DNA of 8,396 nucleotides from Flavobacteriales bacterium (lineage in GTDB: Bacteria; Bacteroidota; Bacteroidia; Flavobacteriales_F; PHOS-HE28): the NCBI GenBank assembly GCA_024640205.1, contig JAHEFL010000051.1, positions 1 to 8,396 of the forward strand. Reading direction: 5' to 3'. The number at the start of each line of letters is the position of its first letter. Within the stretch, counting starts at the first letter, position 1. Both the position numbers and the translations under genes were made by a program. Of this stretch, positions 6,621-8,396 are shown piece after piece. The notes under the pieces are model-generated. The model had not been told where the DNA came from and did not search any database. It was given only the letters and a program-made list of their open reading frames with translations.

Positions 6621-8396
6621 AGCACGGTCACTTCCGTCCTTCGGTTCAGCGCCCTACCCTCCTCGGTTCCATTGGTGGCTATCGGACGGGTTTCACCATA
6701 CCCTTTAGCTGTGATCCGATCCGCATCAATGCCTTTGCCGATCAAATGGTCCCGTACGGCTTTGGCTCGCTGATCACTGAGCGTCAGGTTGGCCGCATCG
6801 CTGCCCACATCGTCCGTATGACCGCCCAGTTCGATCCGTAATTGTGGGTTGGAGCGCATCAAGGTCGTCAACTTCTCCAATTCAGCATTCGACCCCGGTA
6901 GCAAGTCGTAGCTGGCGGTATTGAAGAAAATGTTCCGAAGAGCGATCACACTTCCCTTGGTGATCGGGCTGAGGGGAACGTTAAGTGCGATGGGTGTCAC
7001 AGCTGAACCCTCCCCGATGTCGTAGTTCTCCGAAAAGAAGAGATATCCTTCCGACCCAGCGTTCAGGGCGTAGGTATGGCCTGTTGGAAGGCAGACCAGG
7101 AACTCACCCGTTCGAGGATCGCTGAACGCGGAGGTAGCCAATGCCCCGGAAGAAACGTCAAAGAGTTCCACTTCAGCTTCCAAAGCTTCTCCTGTGGTCC
7201 GATCGGTGACCTTGCCACGGATATAGCTGACCGGTGCTGGACGGGCTTCCGGATACAATTCGAAATTGTACAGGTCCAGATCGCCCAACCCGCCTGGTCG
7301 GTCACTGGCGAAATAAGCCACGTTGCCAGCGGCATTCACCAGCAGGCTGTTCTCATCGGCCCCGGTGTTGATCGGATAGCCCAGGTTCAATGCAGGACCC
7401 CATGATCCATCGTCCTGCCTTCGGCTCATGTACATGTCCAGGCCGCCGAACCCCGGGTGCCCATTGCTGCTGAAGTACAACGTACGGCCATCCGGATGGA
7501 TCTGCACGCTTTCTTCCTGATATGGGGTGTTCACGGAAGGTCCAAGCTTTTCCGGTTTGCTCCATGCCCCATCCGCACCGATGGAAGTGGCATGGATATC
7601 CATCTCCTTCACTCCATCCGCTGTTCGGATCCCCCGCACGAAATACAGCGTGCGACCATCGCTGGCCATGCTGGGCTGCGTTTCCCAATTCCTACTGTTC
7701 ACCGGGGAACCCAAATTCTCCGGCGGACTCCATCGATCACCGACCCTACGGCTTATGAAGAGATCACAGTCACCCAGACCGCGTAGGTTTCCACCATATG
7801 AACCATCCGAAAGTGCGCATTTCGTGAAGATGATGAACCGTCCATCCGGGGTCAGGGTGCCTGCACCTTCATTGAATTGGTGGGTATTCACCGTGGGGAC
7901 CGGCTGTGATACCATCCACTCTCCATCACCTCCGCGATGGCTTACGAGAAAATCCTCCTGCATTCCGTAGGGTGGTACATCCGGAGCGGTCACACGCCTT
8001 GTATAGATCAGCGTGGCATCGTCGGCCGTGATACACGGGAAATATTCGGGTTCGGAACTGTTTATCGCTGGTCCCAGGTTTTTTGGGTCAAAAGGCACCG
8101 GCTGCAGGATGGCACGCGCAGCAAAGGCACAATTATCCAGTCCCAATCGGGCCCTTGCTCTACGTTGGGGCTCCTGTTCCTTCTCCAGGTAGCCTGTATA
8201 ATTCTTCGATGCAGCTTCATACTGGCCCGAACGGAATTCCAGATCGGCCAGATGCAATTGCGCTACCGGATGGAATCGCGGGGCGATGCTCAACACTTCA
8301 CGATATCTGGCAATGGCCTGCTCGTCCTGCCCCATGCCCTCATACATCTCCGCCAGCATCAGCCGGGGTTCCACGAATCGGGGATCCGAATCCGAA
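6617..8396 (-). CDS. OmpA-family protein with TPR, beta-propeller and CRD-like domains (PorE-like architecture), 5' end cut by the window edge
   Basis: The frame is open from the right edge to TAG at 6617-6619, giving 592 visible residues. A GTG at 8374 is in frame but sits within a TPR sequence (SDPRFVEPRLMLAEMYEG), so the real start lies outside. Visible order: TPR helices (about 1-85), then a WD40/PD40-type propeller (about 100-382) with at least five repeats of the form NLG..(I/V)N......P...DG..LYF, such as SPPENLGSPVNS, SKPEKLGPSVNT and GPALNLGYPINT, each followed by a strand like DGRTLYF and often GGLGDLDLY. A carboxypeptidase-regulatory-like beta domain follows (YIRGKVTDRTTGEALEAEV, about 391-460), then a C-terminal OmpA peptidoglycan-binding domain (about 486-592) with FFNTASYDL, GGHTDDVGSDAANLTLSDQR and RRTEVTVL; the Asp after GHTD and the Arg in SDQRA are the expected diaminopimelate contacts. 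Porphyromonas PorE, a type IX secretion component, has the same order, but paralogues are common. Likely periplasmic, tethering a complex to the cell wall. Confidence 0.93.
   Translation of the reverse strand, partial: SDSDPRFVEPRLMLAEMYEGMGQDEQAIARYREVLSIAPRFHPVAQLHLADLEFRSGQYEAASKNYTGYLEKEQEPQRRARARLGLDNCAFAARAILQPVPFDPKNLGPAINSSEPEYFPCITADDATLIYTRRVTAPDVPPYGMQEDFLVSHRGGDGEWMVSQPVPTVNTHQFNEGAGTLTPDGRFIIFTKCALSDGSYGGNLRGLGDCDLFISRRVGDRWSPPENLGSPVNSRNWETQPSMASDGRTLYFVRGIRTADGVKEMDIHATSIGADGAWSKPEKLGPSVNTPYQEESVQIHPDGRTLYFSSNGHPGFGGLDMYMSRRQDDGSWGPALNLGYPINTGADENSLLVNAAGNVAYFASDRPGGLGDLDLYNFELYPEARPAPVSYIRGKVTDRTTGEALEAEVELFDVSSGALATSAFSDPRTGEFLVCLPTGHTYALNAGSEGYLFFSENYDIGEGSAVTPIALNVPLSPITKGSVIALRNIFFNTASYDLLPGSNAELEKLTTLMRSNPQLRIELGGHTDDVGSDAANLTLSDQRAKAVRDHLIGKGIDADRITAKGYGETRPIATNGTEEGRALNRRTEVTVL

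Overview
The window looks like a chromosomal stretch from a member of the Bacteroidota, probably a Flavobacteriales-type lineage with a fairly high GC content (mid-50s % by eye). Several signs point that way: signal peptides ending in '-GQ' or '-AQ', a lipoprotein/outer-membrane-barrel gene pair with a DUF5723-like barrel, an OmpA-family protein with TPR, propeller and carboxypeptidase-regulatory-like domains, and one exact match to the Bacteroidota promoter -7 motif (TAnnTTTG). No insertion sequence, CRISPR array, tRNA, rRNA or prophage gene was seen. Coding density is high and the longest gap between genes is about 117 bases.

Layout from left to right. (1) Bases 1-1319, minus strand: an exported TPR-repeat protein followed by the start of an Ig-like domain; its C-terminus lies beyond the left edge. 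(2) 1436-2713, plus: rarA/mgsA, the replication-associated AAA+ ATPase. (3) 2725-3207, minus: a small membrane protein with a TTG start and a clear Shine-Dalgarno, convergent with rarA. (4) 3262-4869, plus: a large lipoprotein of unknown function, overlapping by 8 bases (5) 4862-6103, plus: a predicted outer-membrane beta-barrel. (6) 6173-6499, plus: an SMR-family efflux protein of SugE/Gdx type. (7) 6534-6620, plus: a possible 5' remnant of a metallo-beta-lactamase-fold gene. (8) 6617-8396, minus: an OmpA-family protein with TPR, propeller, CRD-like and OmpA_C-like domains, whose N-terminus lies beyond the right edge.

Functionally this is mostly envelope biology around one DNA-maintenance gene. 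The lipoprotein and barrel overlap and are almost certainly translated together, so they are the best candidate for a joint, undescribed outer-membrane unit. The OmpA-family protein has the same domain order as PorE of the type IX secretion machinery, but many Bacteroidota carry paralogues of this design. The remaining neighbours alternate in strand and are probably independent transcription units. I do not see a defence island, biosynthetic cluster or other clearly novel multi-gene system.
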